A stretch of DNA of 49,644 nt, taken from NCBI GenBank assembly GCA_024281315.1, contig JAJSAE010000004.1, forward strand, positions 1 to 49,644. Direction: 5' to 3'. The notes under the pieces are model-generated. The model saw only the letters and a program-made list of their open reading frames with translations, was not told the DNA's origin and did not search any database. Origin of the DNA: an archaeon. GTDB lineage: Archaea > Thermoplasmatota > Thermoplasmata > JAJSAE01. Numbering within the stretch: position 1 is the first letter of the stretch; each line of letters opens with the position of its first letter. This document shows positions 16,961 to 25,155 of this stretch, piece by piece. Position numbers and translations under genes: made by a program.

Positions 16961-17040
16961 TTAATTTCGTGCTACGCCATCTCGCACCTCTATATTAACT
17001 TTTGCTCCGGTATTTCTGAAAAAACGCAACACTGGGGTAT
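16961..17040. promoter_or_regulatory. Radical SAM operon promoter/operator, copy B
   Basis: On the minus strand: block 17004-17035 (shared with 12872-12903), TATA-like TTAATATA near 16990-16998, then the imperfect inverted repeat GTGCGAGATGGCGTAGCAC (16964-16984), between TATA and the start at 16936. The inverted repeat lies where a repressor would block initiation. It differs from copy A by substitutions and one inserted base. NikR binding is inferred from context. Confidence 0.6.
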
Positions 17041-17067
17041 TTTAAAAACCCAGAACAACCGAAGCAA

Positions 17068-17122
17068 ACTCTAAATATTACCTGCCATTATAACGGATAC
17101 GATAACATGGATAGAGTAACAC
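17068..17122 (+). promoter_or_regulatory. nikR promoter and probable autoregulatory site
   Basis: TATA-like TCTAAATATT near 17070-17080 sits 27-35 bp before the nikR ATG at 17107, implying a very short leader. GATAAC (17101-17106) and GTAACAC (17116-17122) flank the first codons and are retained in the copy at 12967-12988, which argues that these bases are constrained beyond coding. Confidence 0.45.
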
Positions 17123-17514
17123 GCACAGGAGTCTCGCTTGAGCCGAAACTGCTGAAAAAGTTCGATGAGATCATAGAGAAAAGAGGCTATTCCAGCCGTT
17201 CGGAGGCCATCAGAGATCTTATCCGCGAGGAAATTGCAAGGGATGAGGTGGAAATAGGCGAGAAAGAAGCGGTTGGAACGATTACCATTATTTACGAGCA
17301 CGACACAGGAGATGCGACCCACAAGCTTCTTCACATACAGCACAACAATTATCTCAATATCTCTTCCACCATGCACATTCATCTTGACAGAGACCGCTGT
17401 CTCGAAGTTCTTTTCGCAAGGGGAAAAGCCAGTGACATAAAGGACCTGGCTGAAAAGGTGCGGGCCGTGAAGGGAGTCAAGTTCGGAGAAGCATGTATAA
17501 CCACCATGGAGTAA
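17107..17514 (+). CDS. nikR: Nickel-responsive regulator NikR
   Basis: A 135-residue NikR. The N-terminal ribbon-helix-helix (about 1-48: RTGVSLEPKLLKKFDEII, then SRSEAIRDLIR) binds DNA, and an ACT-like domain binds nickel. The four ligands of the E. coli protein (H76, H87, H89, C95) align with H79, H90, H92 and C98 here with identical spacing. It is divergent from the radical SAM/ABC operon. It probably represses both that operon and cbiMNOQ when nickel is sufficient. Confidence 0.94.
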   Translation: MDRVTRTGVSLEPKLLKKFDEIIEKRGYSSRSEAIRDLIREEIARDEVEIGEKEAVGTITIIYEHDTGDATHKLLHIQHNNYLNISSTMHIHLDRDRCLEVLFARGKASDIKDLAEKVRAVKGVKFGEACITTME

Positions 17515-17566
17515 GAGACGAACAGTTAGGGGAAAGGTTTTTAACATGAGGTCGGAATAAGCAATC

Positions 17567-18343
17567 ATGGAAATATCGGAGATTGCGAGCAGGTACGACA
17601 GATGGTTCCAGACGGATCTTGGCCGGCACGCCGACAGGGTGGAAAAAGAGCTTATGCAAAGAATGCTTTTCCCCCACTTCGGTAGCGGATTTAAGGGGGC
17701 AACAGTCCTTGACCTTGGCTGTGGTACCGGACAGTACAGTATCTGGCTATGTAAGAAAGGAGCAGGAGTTACAGCACTGGACATCTCCGATGACATGCTT
17801 TCCATTGCGCGGAAAAAGGCGGAAAAGGAGGGCTGCGACATTGAGTTTGTAAAAGGTGACATGGAGGAACTGAGGGAGATCTTCCCTGACAGAAGGTTTG
17901 ATATGGCCATGGCGGTAACCTCGCTGGAATTCTTGAAAGAGCCGGAACGCTCTGTTGATGGGATGAGGTCTGTCGTTAAAGAAGGGGGGATTGTGGCAAT
18001 TGGGGTGCTGAACTCGTGGAGCATCTGGGCCCTTGTTCGAAGAATAAAGAGACGGAGAAAGGACACGGTATTCAGGGGCGTGAGATTCTACAGCCCCACA
18101 TCTCTTCTGGAATTGCTGGGAGGTCATTCGGAATGGAGCAGTGCGCTCTTTGCCCCTCCCGGCACCCCTTCGCGACTTATCCGATTGTACGAGAGATGCG
18201 AGCGCTTTAATCAGCGTGTTTTCAGGCCTTTCGGTGCATTTCTGCTGGCAGTGGAAGTAGTTGCTGAGGAGAAAGCGCCTAGGCCGGGAGAAAAAGCAGG
18301 GCGAATAAATAAGCGGATAAATGGAGATATGCAGGTGATGTAA
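17567..18343 (+). CDS. SAM-dependent methyltransferase (class I)
   Basis: A 258-residue methyltransferase. Motif I is VLDLGCGTGQYS, followed by VTALDISDDML (motif II acidic residue), KGDMEEL (motif III) and the post-motif FDMAMAVTSLEFLKEP. It has the Methyltransf_11 pattern and a basic C-terminal tail. The substrate is unknown. Its stop overlaps the start of the next gene at 18343 by one base. Confidence 0.85.
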   Translation: MEISEIASRYDRWFQTDLGRHADRVEKELMQRMLFPHFGSGFKGATVLDLGCGTGQYSIWLCKKGAGVTALDISDDMLSIARKKAEKEGCDIEFVKGDMEELREIFPDRRFDMAMAVTSLEFLKEPERSVDGMRSVVKEGGIVAIGVLNSWSIWALVRRIKRRRKDTVFRGVRFYSPTSLLELLGGHSEWSSALFAPPGTPSRLIRLYERCERFNQRVFRPFGAFLLAVEVVAEEKAPRPGEKAGRINKRINGDMQVM

Positions 18344-18747
18344 TGGAATTTAATAATGACGAGTGGAAGCGCATCGAAACAGGCATCAGAAATACAATCG
18401 GCAGGGGCAAATGCATTTTGAAGGTCATATTTCGCTCGAATCTCGGCATCTACGAGAAGGAAAAGATGTGGGTTCGTGCCATAGAGAAAATGGGATTCGA
18501 GATAGATAAGGTGGAGAATCTTTGGTCGGCGGCCTCGCACAGTGGCCTCCTTGTAATCCGTATGAAAAGCGGCTGTGTAATAATGGCCCTCTGGATTATA
18601 GATGAAAATACGGAGCTGGTAAGTATTAACGAGGTGGAGGACGAAGCGGAGATAACCGGCATCCTCTACTCATTCTCATCCAGTAACATCGTCAGCGGGG
18701 TGATGAGAATATTCACATACGAAAGCATACCGGACCAGAATCTGTAA
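18343..18747 (+). CDS. Hypothetical protein, 134 residues
   Basis: I do not recognise this family. The sequence is an alpha/beta mix with no membrane helix: a basic N-terminal helix, the segment ENLWSAASHSGLLVIRMKSGCVIMALWII (alternating hydrophobic strands) and an acidic stretch around 88-102. It is translationally coupled to the methyltransferase, so the two products may work together. Confidence 0.7.
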   Translation: MEFNNDEWKRIETGIRNTIGRGKCILKVIFRSNLGIYEKEKMWVRAIEKMGFEIDKVENLWSAASHSGLLVIRMKSGCVIMALWIIDENTELVSINEVEDEAEITGILYSFSSSNIVSGVMRIFTYESIPDQNL

Positions 18748-18755
18748 TATGCGTA

Positions 18756-19340
18756 TCAGGCCTCTTCCACATCGGGAACCCTTCTGGGGCAGTACTTAAT
18801 CTCGCAGAAGTTGCATATCAGTTTGTCCACATCGGTCTGAGATGTATGGAGGGAGATGGCACCAACCCCTTTTACATCCCTTATCTGGGAGATGATATCC
18901 ACGGGAATGGTCCCTTCCAGGACAATGGTCAGTTTTCCTGAGCCAGTGATGGGTTCCTCTCCGAGTACCTGTCTGATATGGCATTTGTAATCGAACAGAG
19001 CCGTGATAACCTTACCGATGGTGCAGGCGAACTTTCCCTTCTTTATCCCAATTTCCAGTACATCCCATCCCATTTCCGGTGCAATATTTGACAGGTTGGC
19101 GGCAGGCTGTAGCTTCTCGAATATGACCTTGAGAGGGTAGTTTTTCTCGACAAACTCAATTGTGTGATAGACAATCTTCCGGTTCACTCCCGCGGCATTG
19201 GCCACCGAGCTTATGGGAATCTCCACTTTCCCAGAGTATATTTTCGAGTCCCTGATGGAGAGCCCGTTCGTATAGAGAACCTCCGCGACCTTTTTTCTGG
19301 CGCTGTATGAACGGAAGTAGTGTTCGAGTATGAGCAACAT
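18756..19340 (-). CDS. ACT-domain regulator with N-terminal HTH (COG2150-like)
   Basis: A 194-residue protein. The N-terminal half resembles a helix-turn-helix (IPISSVANAAGVNRKIVYHTIEFVE, about 43-67). The C-terminal half resembles an ACT-type ligand domain (KLTIVLEGTIPVDIISQIRDVKGVGAISLH). It ends in a cysteine cluster, ICNFCEIKYCPRR, that could bind metal. This matches the archaeal group annotated as predicted regulators of amino acid metabolism. Targets are unknown; the convergent neighbour is the 134-residue gene and the upstream one is FtcD. Confidence 0.7.
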   Translation of the reverse strand: MLLILEHYFRSYSARKKVAEVLYTNGLSIRDSKIYSGKVEIPISSVANAAGVNRKIVYHTIEFVEKNYPLKVIFEKLQPAANLSNIAPEMGWDVLEIGIKKGKFACTIGKVITALFDYKCHIRQVLGEEPITGSGKLTIVLEGTIPVDIISQIRDVKGVGAISLHTSQTDVDKLICNFCEIKYCPRRVPDVEEA

Positions 19341-19381
19341 ATCTGAGTAATATGGGTCAGATGATTTAAACCTTTCCCATG

Positions 19382-21055
19382 TTACAGTCTATCGCTGACG
19401 GTCTTCAGTATTTCCGCCTCGTGTCTGTCGGCCAGTGCTCGCAGTTCTTCCACGCGCTGCAGCATCTCTGCCTTTTCTTCCGTATCAGGGAGACCGGAAA
19501 GGTTGATTATGACATTGAGACCAGCACCGTGAGCCGCCGCTCTCAGGGATAGTGCGGCAACGCCCGCGTCGCTCACTGAATTGACATTTCCGCTCTTTGC
19601 CGTGATTTCTGCCAGTTCAAAGGCCTCAACAGCCATATCCGCCACTTCCAGCGGTACTCTGGCCGCTTCCATTGTTGCGGCATCAACGGCTTCCTGCCTC
19701 CTCTTCTTCTCATCATCCGTCTTTTTCGGCATCTTCATGGCGGCCATGAGATTGTTGAACGAGCGGGTATCTTCGTCTATAAGCAGGAGGAAGCGGTCCT
19801 TCATCTCCTGTGCCTTCTCCGCCACCTCGATCATCTCATCTTTCACCTCTTCATATCCTTTTTTGCCCACGGTAAGGTTGGCCACCATTGCAGAAAGTGC
19901 AGCACCGAGAGAGGCCTCCAGAGCGGCCACACTCCCGCCACCCGGCGCAGGGGAATCGCTTGCGAGTTCATCCATGAAGTTTTTTATGGTCATGGATACC
20001 AGCGGTTCATCTTCCTTTATTCTGTACTCAATTATCTTATCTTTCGGGTCGAAGGGGCTGATCTGAGAGAGGCCCATGGAAAGCGCGGCTTCTTCTATCA
20101 GTTCCCTTTCCGAGACTCCGGATGATTTTCCCTGTTTCCTCAGGAAGTATCTGCCTGCTTCAATGACAGCCTGCTTCGGTATGAGCCCCACAAGTTCCGA
20201 GCCGGTAACAATGAGCCCTGCCTTTTCCGCTTCTTCTCTGGCCACTTCGAAAACCGTATGCCACGGTGTCTTCTTGTAGTTCGTGAGATTGATGGATATT
20301 TGTGCGAAGCCATACTCCTCGATGTACCAGCCTATGGCCTTGGTGTATTTCAGACGGCCGGGAACCATGACCTTTTTTCCATTCTCATCCCGGGCAATCT
20401 TTCCGTTTTCGTCCCTTTTCGCCCTCCCCTTCTCTCTAAGGTTCAGAGCCACATTGTTGGCCAGTTTTCGGTCCTTCGTGTTAAGATTGATGTTGTATGC
20501 TATGAGGAATTCCCTTGCGCCCACGGCGGTTGCGCCCGCCCTTTCATTGAACTTCGCCGGCCCGAAGTCCGGGGTCCAGTACGAATCTCCCGAATCAAAT
20601 CTCTCCTTCAGCCCCTCGTACTCTCCCTTTCTAACCTCAGCAAGGTTGTGCCATTCCGGTTTGGTGGCGGCCTCCTCGTACAGATAAACAGGTATGCCCA
20701 GTTCATCGCCGATGCGCTTTCCAACCTCTCCCGCAATCTCAACGCAGTCATCCATTGTCACGCCGCTGACCGGGACGAAGGGGCAGACATCGGTGGCCCC
20801 CATTCTCGGATGCGCACCGTGGTGCTTCGTCATATCAATAACCTCGGCTGCCGTCTTTACCGCCCGAAAGGCCGCCTCCTTCACTGCCTCGGGGGAGCCA
20901 ACGAATGTTACAACGGTTCTGTTGGTGTCCGCACCGGGGTCCACATCCAGAAGCTTTACACCATCCACGCTCTCTATGGCATCGGTTATCCGCTTTATCA
21001 CGGCCATGTCTCTTCCTTCGCTGAAGTTGGGAACGCACTCGACTATCTTAAGCAT
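19382..21055 (-). CDS. ftcD: Fused glutamate formiminotransferase/formimino-THF cyclodeaminase
   Basis: A 557-residue bifunctional FtcD. The N-terminal formiminotransferase (about 1-325) has VECVPNFSEGRD, DPGADTNRTVVTFVG and HHGAHPRMGATDVCPFVP. The C-terminal cyclodeaminase (about 340-540) has SDSPAPGGGSVAALEASLGAALSAMV. It transfers the formimino group of formiminoglutamate to a folate-type carrier and then deaminates it, the end of histidine breakdown. The ATG at 21055 directly precedes LKIVECVPNF; a longer ORF start at 21127 lacks family sequence. No histidine-degradation genes are adjacent. Confidence 0.93.
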   Translation of the reverse strand: MLKIVECVPNFSEGRDMAVIKRITDAIESVDGVKLLDVDPGADTNRTVVTFVGSPEAVKEAAFRAVKTAAEVIDMTKHHGAHPRMGATDVCPFVPVSGVTMDDCVEIAGEVGKRIGDELGIPVYLYEEAATKPEWHNLAEVRKGEYEGLKERFDSGDSYWTPDFGPAKFNERAGATAVGAREFLIAYNINLNTKDRKLANNVALNLREKGRAKRDENGKIARDENGKKVMVPGRLKYTKAIGWYIEEYGFAQISINLTNYKKTPWHTVFEVAREEAEKAGLIVTGSELVGLIPKQAVIEAGRYFLRKQGKSSGVSERELIEEAALSMGLSQISPFDPKDKIIEYRIKEDEPLVSMTIKNFMDELASDSPAPGGGSVAALEASLGAALSAMVANLTVGKKGYEEVKDEMIEVAEKAQEMKDRFLLLIDEDTRSFNNLMAAMKMPKKTDDEKKRRQEAVDAATMEAARVPLEVADMAVEAFELAEITAKSGNVNSVSDAGVAALSLRAAAHGAGLNVIINLSGLPDTEEKAEMLQRVEELRALADRHEAEILKTVSDRL

Positions 21056-21084
21056 GGTATCACGGCCCTGCATCTGAAAGGGGC

Positions 21085-22032
21085 TTAAAAGGATTTTGAT
21101 TCCACCGAGGAAAGAACGAGTTTCCATGTGCCGGAGTATGTACCGTACCTCAGGATGCCGCAGGCCGACACCTCTTTTCCCTCCAGTTCCTCCAGAGTGC
21201 CGGAGAGGTTGCCGTAGGCCACAACCGATAGGGAGCGGCTTCCGTTCGTTATGCTGCCGTATGCCGTGTTCTCATACAAGCCCATGTCGGGAAATCCGTT
21301 TATGCGGACCGGAGTGCCTTCGCTCATATTCCCGGCCAGAATGTCGGAGGCATTTACGGTCTCCCCGCCGCTTCTGTTGAATATATCGTTGGTGTTAATC
21401 AGAATCTCGTACCTGTTCATAAGGCTGTTGAACTCCACCTGCCCGCAGACGGTTATTTCGGAGGCTATGTACGCGTCGGGCCTCTCGATATCTCCCGAAC
21501 CGAAATGGAGCCAGATGTCTCCCGTACTGCAGCGCATCAGAAGGCGGCTGTCATCTCTGTAGGTATATATGGAGGAGAGGGTGCCCGATGTGCGCAGGGA
21601 TGTCCCGGAAAACCGTTCTGGGTCGCGCAGAACAAGGGAAAGGGGAAGTTCTGTATCGCCAGCCCTGTCGAGAACCACAAGGCCGCTCTGCGATATGATG
21701 CGCAGTTCCGGGCTGCCCGTATAAATCTCAACCTGTCCAGTCACCTCTAGGAAATCCCCGGGGGTCAAATTGCTTATCGGCTCCACACCGGAGTCAAGAA
21801 TCACGGCCAATTCACTCCCGTTATCCCTCAGCACGAGATGAGTGTATGACGGAGCCCCTTCGTCGGCCAGTATCCCTCTGGTGGTGATGTATTCCCCGTC
21901 CCTCGATGCGTCTATGTCCTGCAGTGGCATATATGCAGGTGATGACGACAGAACAACGATTCCGTATAAGAGAGCCGTACCCAGCAGGGCTGCGGCCATG
22001 AGGATTGCCGTTGGTTTGGAGGGAATGCGCAT
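21085..22032 (-). CDS. Membrane-anchored OB-fold repeat protein
   Basis: A 315-residue protein. One N-terminal membrane helix (about 8-30) is followed by an extracytoplasmic region of three OB-fold-like repeats, each with a GEYITTRGIL, TSGTLSSIY or ITVCGQVEF type strand and a loop of the form GDFLEVTGQVE. Such tRNA_anti-like OB folds may bind nucleic acid or oligosaccharide. The sequence is rich in Asn-x-Ser/Thr sites, consistent with a glycosylated surface protein. Transcribed with ftcD (29-bp gap). Confidence 0.65.
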   Translation of the reverse strand: MRIPSKPTAILMAAALLGTALLYGIVVLSSSPAYMPLQDIDASRDGEYITTRGILADEGAPSYTHLVLRDNGSELAVILDSGVEPISNLTPGDFLEVTGQVEIYTGSPELRIISQSGLVVLDRAGDTELPLSLVLRDPERFSGTSLRTSGTLSSIYTYRDDSRLLMRCSTGDIWLHFGSGDIERPDAYIASEITVCGQVEFNSLMNRYEILINTNDIFNRSGGETVNASDILAGNMSEGTPVRINGFPDMGLYENTAYGSITNGSRSLSVVAYGNLSGTLEELEGKEVSACGILRYGTYSGTWKLVLSSVESKSF

Positions 22033-22407
22033 GGAGGGAGATTTGGTAAAGAGTATTTAAAGAATTTGGGAAAGGGTTAGAGAATGTGAGAGAGTGGTTT
22101 CTTTCAGTGTTATTATAACACTAAAAAAGGGGCCATTCGCAGGGTTGCGAAATGACGAACAATTACGGCCGCACGGAGCCATGGCAGTACGATTTTCTCG
22201 GTCGTCTCGTGAAGTGCGCGGATATGCAACAACCTGCTGATACGATGCAGTGGGCCGATTAACGGGTGTCCAGTACCCATCCGGTATTATCGAATCCTAC
22301 ACCTACGGCCACAGGGCAGAATCACACTATAACTCGCCTTACATTCGCCCCACATAAATCATTTTCGGGTGAAAAGACTTAAGTCATGCGTCCATTTCAC
22401 CACTGTG
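22033..22407. other. Gene-free gap with hairpins; unassigned RNA candidate
   Basis: No convincing gene. AGTGTTAT-T-ATAACACT at 22106-22122 is a perfect inverted repeat. Downstream are several pairable segments: TTCGCA-GGGT-TGCGAA (22136-22151), and an outer GTGGGCC/GGCCAC pair (about 22250 and 22307) enclosing CGAT/ATCG and GGGT/ACCC. I could not match it to SRP RNA, RNase P RNA, 5S rRNA or tRNA by eye. The TATA for the gene at 22408 lies near its right end. Confidence 0.35.
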
Positions 22408-23175
22408 CCCAAACTGATAATATCCACGGATAACATGCGTTTCTACTACAGTGTGGCCAATTACCTCAAGGAAGAGGGGCTGAGTTTCATGTCCATGCGT
22501 ATAGGGGAACCGCTTCCTGTCAGGGATACCGTTGTCATTACGACTGAGAAGGAGGCGGTTTTAATAGAGCATCCCCGGGTTTATTATCATGATAACCCCA
22601 TGCTAGCGGCAAGGATGGCCATTCACGCCCTGAAAATAGAGAAAAAGTACGGTGAAATAGTAATCGGCATAGACCCGGGCAAGGCCATAGGTATGGCTGT
22701 TGTGGGGGACGGCAGGGTGCTCAGCGCATCCGTTCTCTCGGCGGTGGAGGATGTGCCGGAGGAACTGGCCTTATACCTCAATTCATACACTGCGGAGCGT
22801 TTTCTCATCAGAATAGGCGATGGGGACCGGACGGTCAGGGACAGAATCATTGCCGGGATATGGCCCTTCGGTCTGGAAATGGAGATGGTGAAAGAGCAGG
22901 ATGTGAAGAAGGAGGGGCGCAGGGCCGGTGAGTTCGCAAGGACAAGAAGGGACGCTTCGGACATGGCAGCGGCCATCGGAATCTCCATGAAGGAAGGAGC
23001 CGAAATATCCGAGATGCCGGAAGTACGGCCGAGTGCCGGCGAGATCCGGGACATACAGAGGAGAAGCAGGATACGGAGCGGCAGCAGCATCACCATCTCA
23101 AAGGAGCTGGCCAGACGGGTTGCGAAGGGAGAGATTGGAATGGATGAAGCGATAGAGGAGCAAAAGGGAGAATGA
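22408..23175 (+). CDS. RuvC/RNase H-fold-like protein, archaeal unknown
   Basis: A 255-residue protein. The centre has IVIGIDPGKAIGMAVVGDGRVLSASVLS, the first two strands and Asp of a RuvC/RNase H-type nuclease or ATPase fold. The following RFLIRIGDGDR, then RRDASDMAAAIGIS with an Asp pair, fits later acidic positions of that fold. The C-terminal 50 residues are basic. I chose GTG 22408 (PKLIISTDNMRFYYS follows) because an upstream GTG at 22369 would lie before the likely TATA. Nuclease activity is an inference. Confidence 0.6.
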   Translation, partial: PKLIISTDNMRFYYSVANYLKEEGLSFMSMRIGEPLPVRDTVVITTEKEAVLIEHPRVYYHDNPMLAARMAIHALKIEKKYGEIVIGIDPGKAIGMAVVGDGRVLSASVLSAVEDVPEELALYLNSYTAERFLIRIGDGDRTVRDRIIAGIWPFGLEMEMVKEQDVKKEGRRAGEFARTRRDASDMAAAIGISMKEGAEISEMPEVRPSAGEIRDIQRRSRIRSGSSITISKELARRVAKGEIGMDEAIEEQKGE

Positions 23176-23211
23176 GACTATTTTTAAATACTTCCCTCTT
23201 TTTCCCCCATT

Positions 23212-23622
23212 ATGGAGCAAGAACCAGACGACAGCAGAGATATCGATGGCTACGAAGGGATACAGTCCCATATTCCGGGCCTTGTAATTGCGTCTCCCAT
23301 AAAAAAGACGGAGTATGTCTTTACGGGCCAGCCGGAAGCAGTCCGATATTTCACCGACGAACTCACGGCTCTCTGCCCCAAAACCGCCCTACCCGACTTC
23401 TACGCGCTTGAAATCGAGTATGTGCCCGACAAATGGCTCATCGAACTGAAAAGCCTGAAACTTTACCTCATAGAGTACAGGAACATCGGCATATTTCACG
23501 AGCATCTGGCCAGAAAGATTTACAATGACATAATGGAGGCCGTTTCCCCGAAAAAGCTGAGAATTACGCTGAAAGCAAGGGTGCGCGGGGGCATATCGGC
23601 GGAGATTATCGTTGAGGACTGA
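23212..23622 (+). CDS. queF: QueF-type preQ0 reductase (or QueF-like amidinotransferase)
   Basis: A 136-residue T-fold protein. Catalytic residues of the Bacillus enzyme appear at the same numbers: C55 and D62 (CPKTALPD) and H96-E97. The NADPH motif of true QueF, E-(S/L)-K-(S/A)-h-K-(L/Y)-(Y/F/W), is matched by ELKSLKLY (78-85); it is reported absent in crenarchaeal QueF-like archaeosine synthases. So reduction of preQ0 to preQ1 is possible, but the archaeosine route is the default expectation in an archaeon. queH and tgtA lie in the same window. Confidence 0.82.
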   Translation: MEQEPDDSRDIDGYEGIQSHIPGLVIASPIKKTEYVFTGQPEAVRYFTDELTALCPKTALPDFYALEIEYVPDKWLIELKSLKLYLIEYRNIGIFHEHLARKIYNDIMEAVSPKKLRITLKARVRGGISAEIIVED

Positions 23623-23685
23623 ATGCACAGATATGTTCCATAAACCTCAAATACTCCTTTGCGGATTTTGACATCGGTGTAAACT

Positions 23686-24270
23686 ATGATTATAGGAAAA
23701 CAAATGGAAGAATTCGAGGGGGAGGCGTACTTCCCTATTGAAAAGGAGATTAAAAGGGTGAATTTGGGCGAATACAGAGGCAAATGGCTCGTAGTGCTCT
23801 TCTATCCGGCCGACTTCACATTCGTATGCCCCACGGAACTGGCCGACCTTGCAAAGGCCTACGACAAGATTAAGGAACTGGGCGGAGAGGTTCTCAGCAT
23901 CAGCACTGATACTGCATATGTCCACAAAGCATGGCTGGAGACAGAGCCGCTCCTCAAGGATGTCAGATTTCCCATGCTGGCCGACCCCACCGGGAAGGTT
24001 TCGAGGCTCTTCGATGTCTATGACGAGGGAACCGGTCTCGCCCTGAGGGGTGCGTTCATCCTTGACCCGGAGGGTGTGGTCAGAAGCGTGGATATAACCA
24101 TGTACGATGTCGGCAGGAATATAGACGAGATTGTTAGGCGGCTGAAAGCCTATAAATATGTGAGCGACAACCCCGGCGCAGCCTGTCCCGCACACTGGGA
24201 GGAAGGCGATCTGAGCCTTAACATCTCTCTGGACATGGTTGGGCATGTGGCCGATTTCCTGAAGAAGTAA
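23686..24270 (+). CDS. 2-Cys peroxiredoxin (AhpC type)
   Basis: A 194-residue peroxiredoxin. The peroxidatic Cys48 is in DFTFVCPTEL and a resolving Cys is in AACPAHWEEG near the C terminus. It reduces hydrogen peroxide and organic peroxides. With the rubredoxin (24945) and rubrerythrin-like gene (27467) nearby, it suggests an anaerobe's oxygen defence, in which rubredoxin may donate electrons. Confidence 0.93.
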   Translation: MIIGKQMEEFEGEAYFPIEKEIKRVNLGEYRGKWLVVLFYPADFTFVCPTELADLAKAYDKIKELGGEVLSISTDTAYVHKAWLETEPLLKDVRFPMLADPTGKVSRLFDVYDEGTGLALRGAFILDPEGVVRSVDITMYDVGRNIDEIVRRLKAYKYVSDNPGAACPAHWEEGDLSLNISLDMVGHVADFLKK

Positions 24271-24320
24271 AGGGAAAAGATAAATACTAAGAAGGAGTTT
24301 ATTCGGAAGAAGGTGATTAA

Positions 24321-24929
24321 TTGACAGAAATGAAAACGGAAGAAAAAATATACATGAAAGCACTGACCGGAATGGTGCTGGGTGGCACCGCACTGAAGAA
24401 CTACCAGAAGATTGCCGTGATAGGTATGGAGCACATTCTCTGCATCGCGGCCAGCGCGGCAATGGAGGCTTCCTTTATGCTGGAGGGCGGAGGAAACATA
24501 ACCCACCTTATCCCAAAGAAAGGAGAGATAAAGGAGATGGTGGCGAAGATAGCGGAATACGACCCCGAGATAGTGGTCATGCTTTATGCGGAGTCCCCCG
24601 AACCCGGGCTCAACAGGGAGTTATTCCTCGAAACCATGAAGGAAATAGCCGACACCGCTCTGGATGCGGACCTTATGCTGGATCCCATGACTATCATGAG
24701 CGGAACGCTGGCGGAGGCCGTGAAGGACATCGAGATTGAGAGGCACATGCAGGACATAGAGAGTTTTGTCTTTACCATCGACCTTGACAACGGCGAGATG
24801 GTAATGAATGTTATTGACATAGATAACGGCGAGGTCATGCTGGACCCCATTGAGGAGTACAAACTGACGGTGGAGCACACGATTCTTCTTAACAGGGCCC
24901 TGAGAGGAAAGACCCTTAAATGGGAATAA
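24321..24929 (+). CDS. Hypothetical protein, 202 residues
   Basis: Family not recognised. The N-terminal third is helical and rather apolar (AVIGMEHILCIAASAAMEASFML). The C-terminal part has two echoing strands, FTIDLDNGEMVMNV and IDIDNGEVMLDP, like an internal beta repeat with acidic turns. A TTG at 24321 follows AGGTGAT closely; ATG at 24330 is an alternative start. It lies 15 bp before rubredoxin, so a redox-stress role is possible but unproven. Confidence 0.65.
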   Translation: MTEMKTEEKIYMKALTGMVLGGTALKNYQKIAVIGMEHILCIAASAAMEASFMLEGGGNITHLIPKKGEIKEMVAKIAEYDPEIVVMLYAESPEPGLNRELFLETMKEIADTALDADLMLDPMTIMSGTLAEAVKDIEIERHMQDIESFVFTIDLDNGEMVMNVIDIDNGEVMLDPIEEYKLTVEHTILLNRALRGKTLKWE

Positions 24930-24944
24930 ACGGGAGGTGAACGG

Positions 24945-25106
24945 ATGACGAAATGGAGATGCATGGCGTGCGGTTACATATATGACCCGGAGGTCGGAGA
25001 CCCCGACGGCGGTATCGAAGCGGGCACTCTGTTCGAGGACATTCCGGGCGACTGGGTGTGCCCGCTCTGCGGAGTATCCAAGGACATGTTCGAAGAAGTG
25101 GAATGA
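24945..25106 (+). CDS. Rubredoxin
   Basis: A 53-residue rubredoxin beginning [19 protein letters not shown]. The iron site is CMAC and CPLC, with the usual [17 protein letters not shown] stretch. It is a one-electron carrier, typically to rubrerythrin, superoxide reductase or peroxiredoxin systems in anaerobes. GGGAGGTGA precedes the ATG. It is just upstream of the CopB ATPase and downstream of the 202-residue unknown. Confidence 0.95.
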   Translation: MTKWRCMACGYIYDPEVGDPDGGIEAGTLFEDIPGDWVCPLCGVSKDMFEEVE

Positions 25107-25155
25107 TAAGAAAGAACGAAACCCCTTAGTAAACCCTTTAAACGGAGGAAATATC

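Noticed and set aside
19382-21055. FtcD as two separate genes
   Set aside because: The frame is continuous through the domain border and the fusion is known in archaea and animals.
22090-22360. Gap as RNase P RNA, SRP RNA or 5S rRNA
   Set aside because: I looked for the RNase P GAGGAAAGTCC core, the SRP helix 8 motif and the 5S CCGAAC segment and found only loose resemblance (for example CAGTACCCATCC), not enough to assign.
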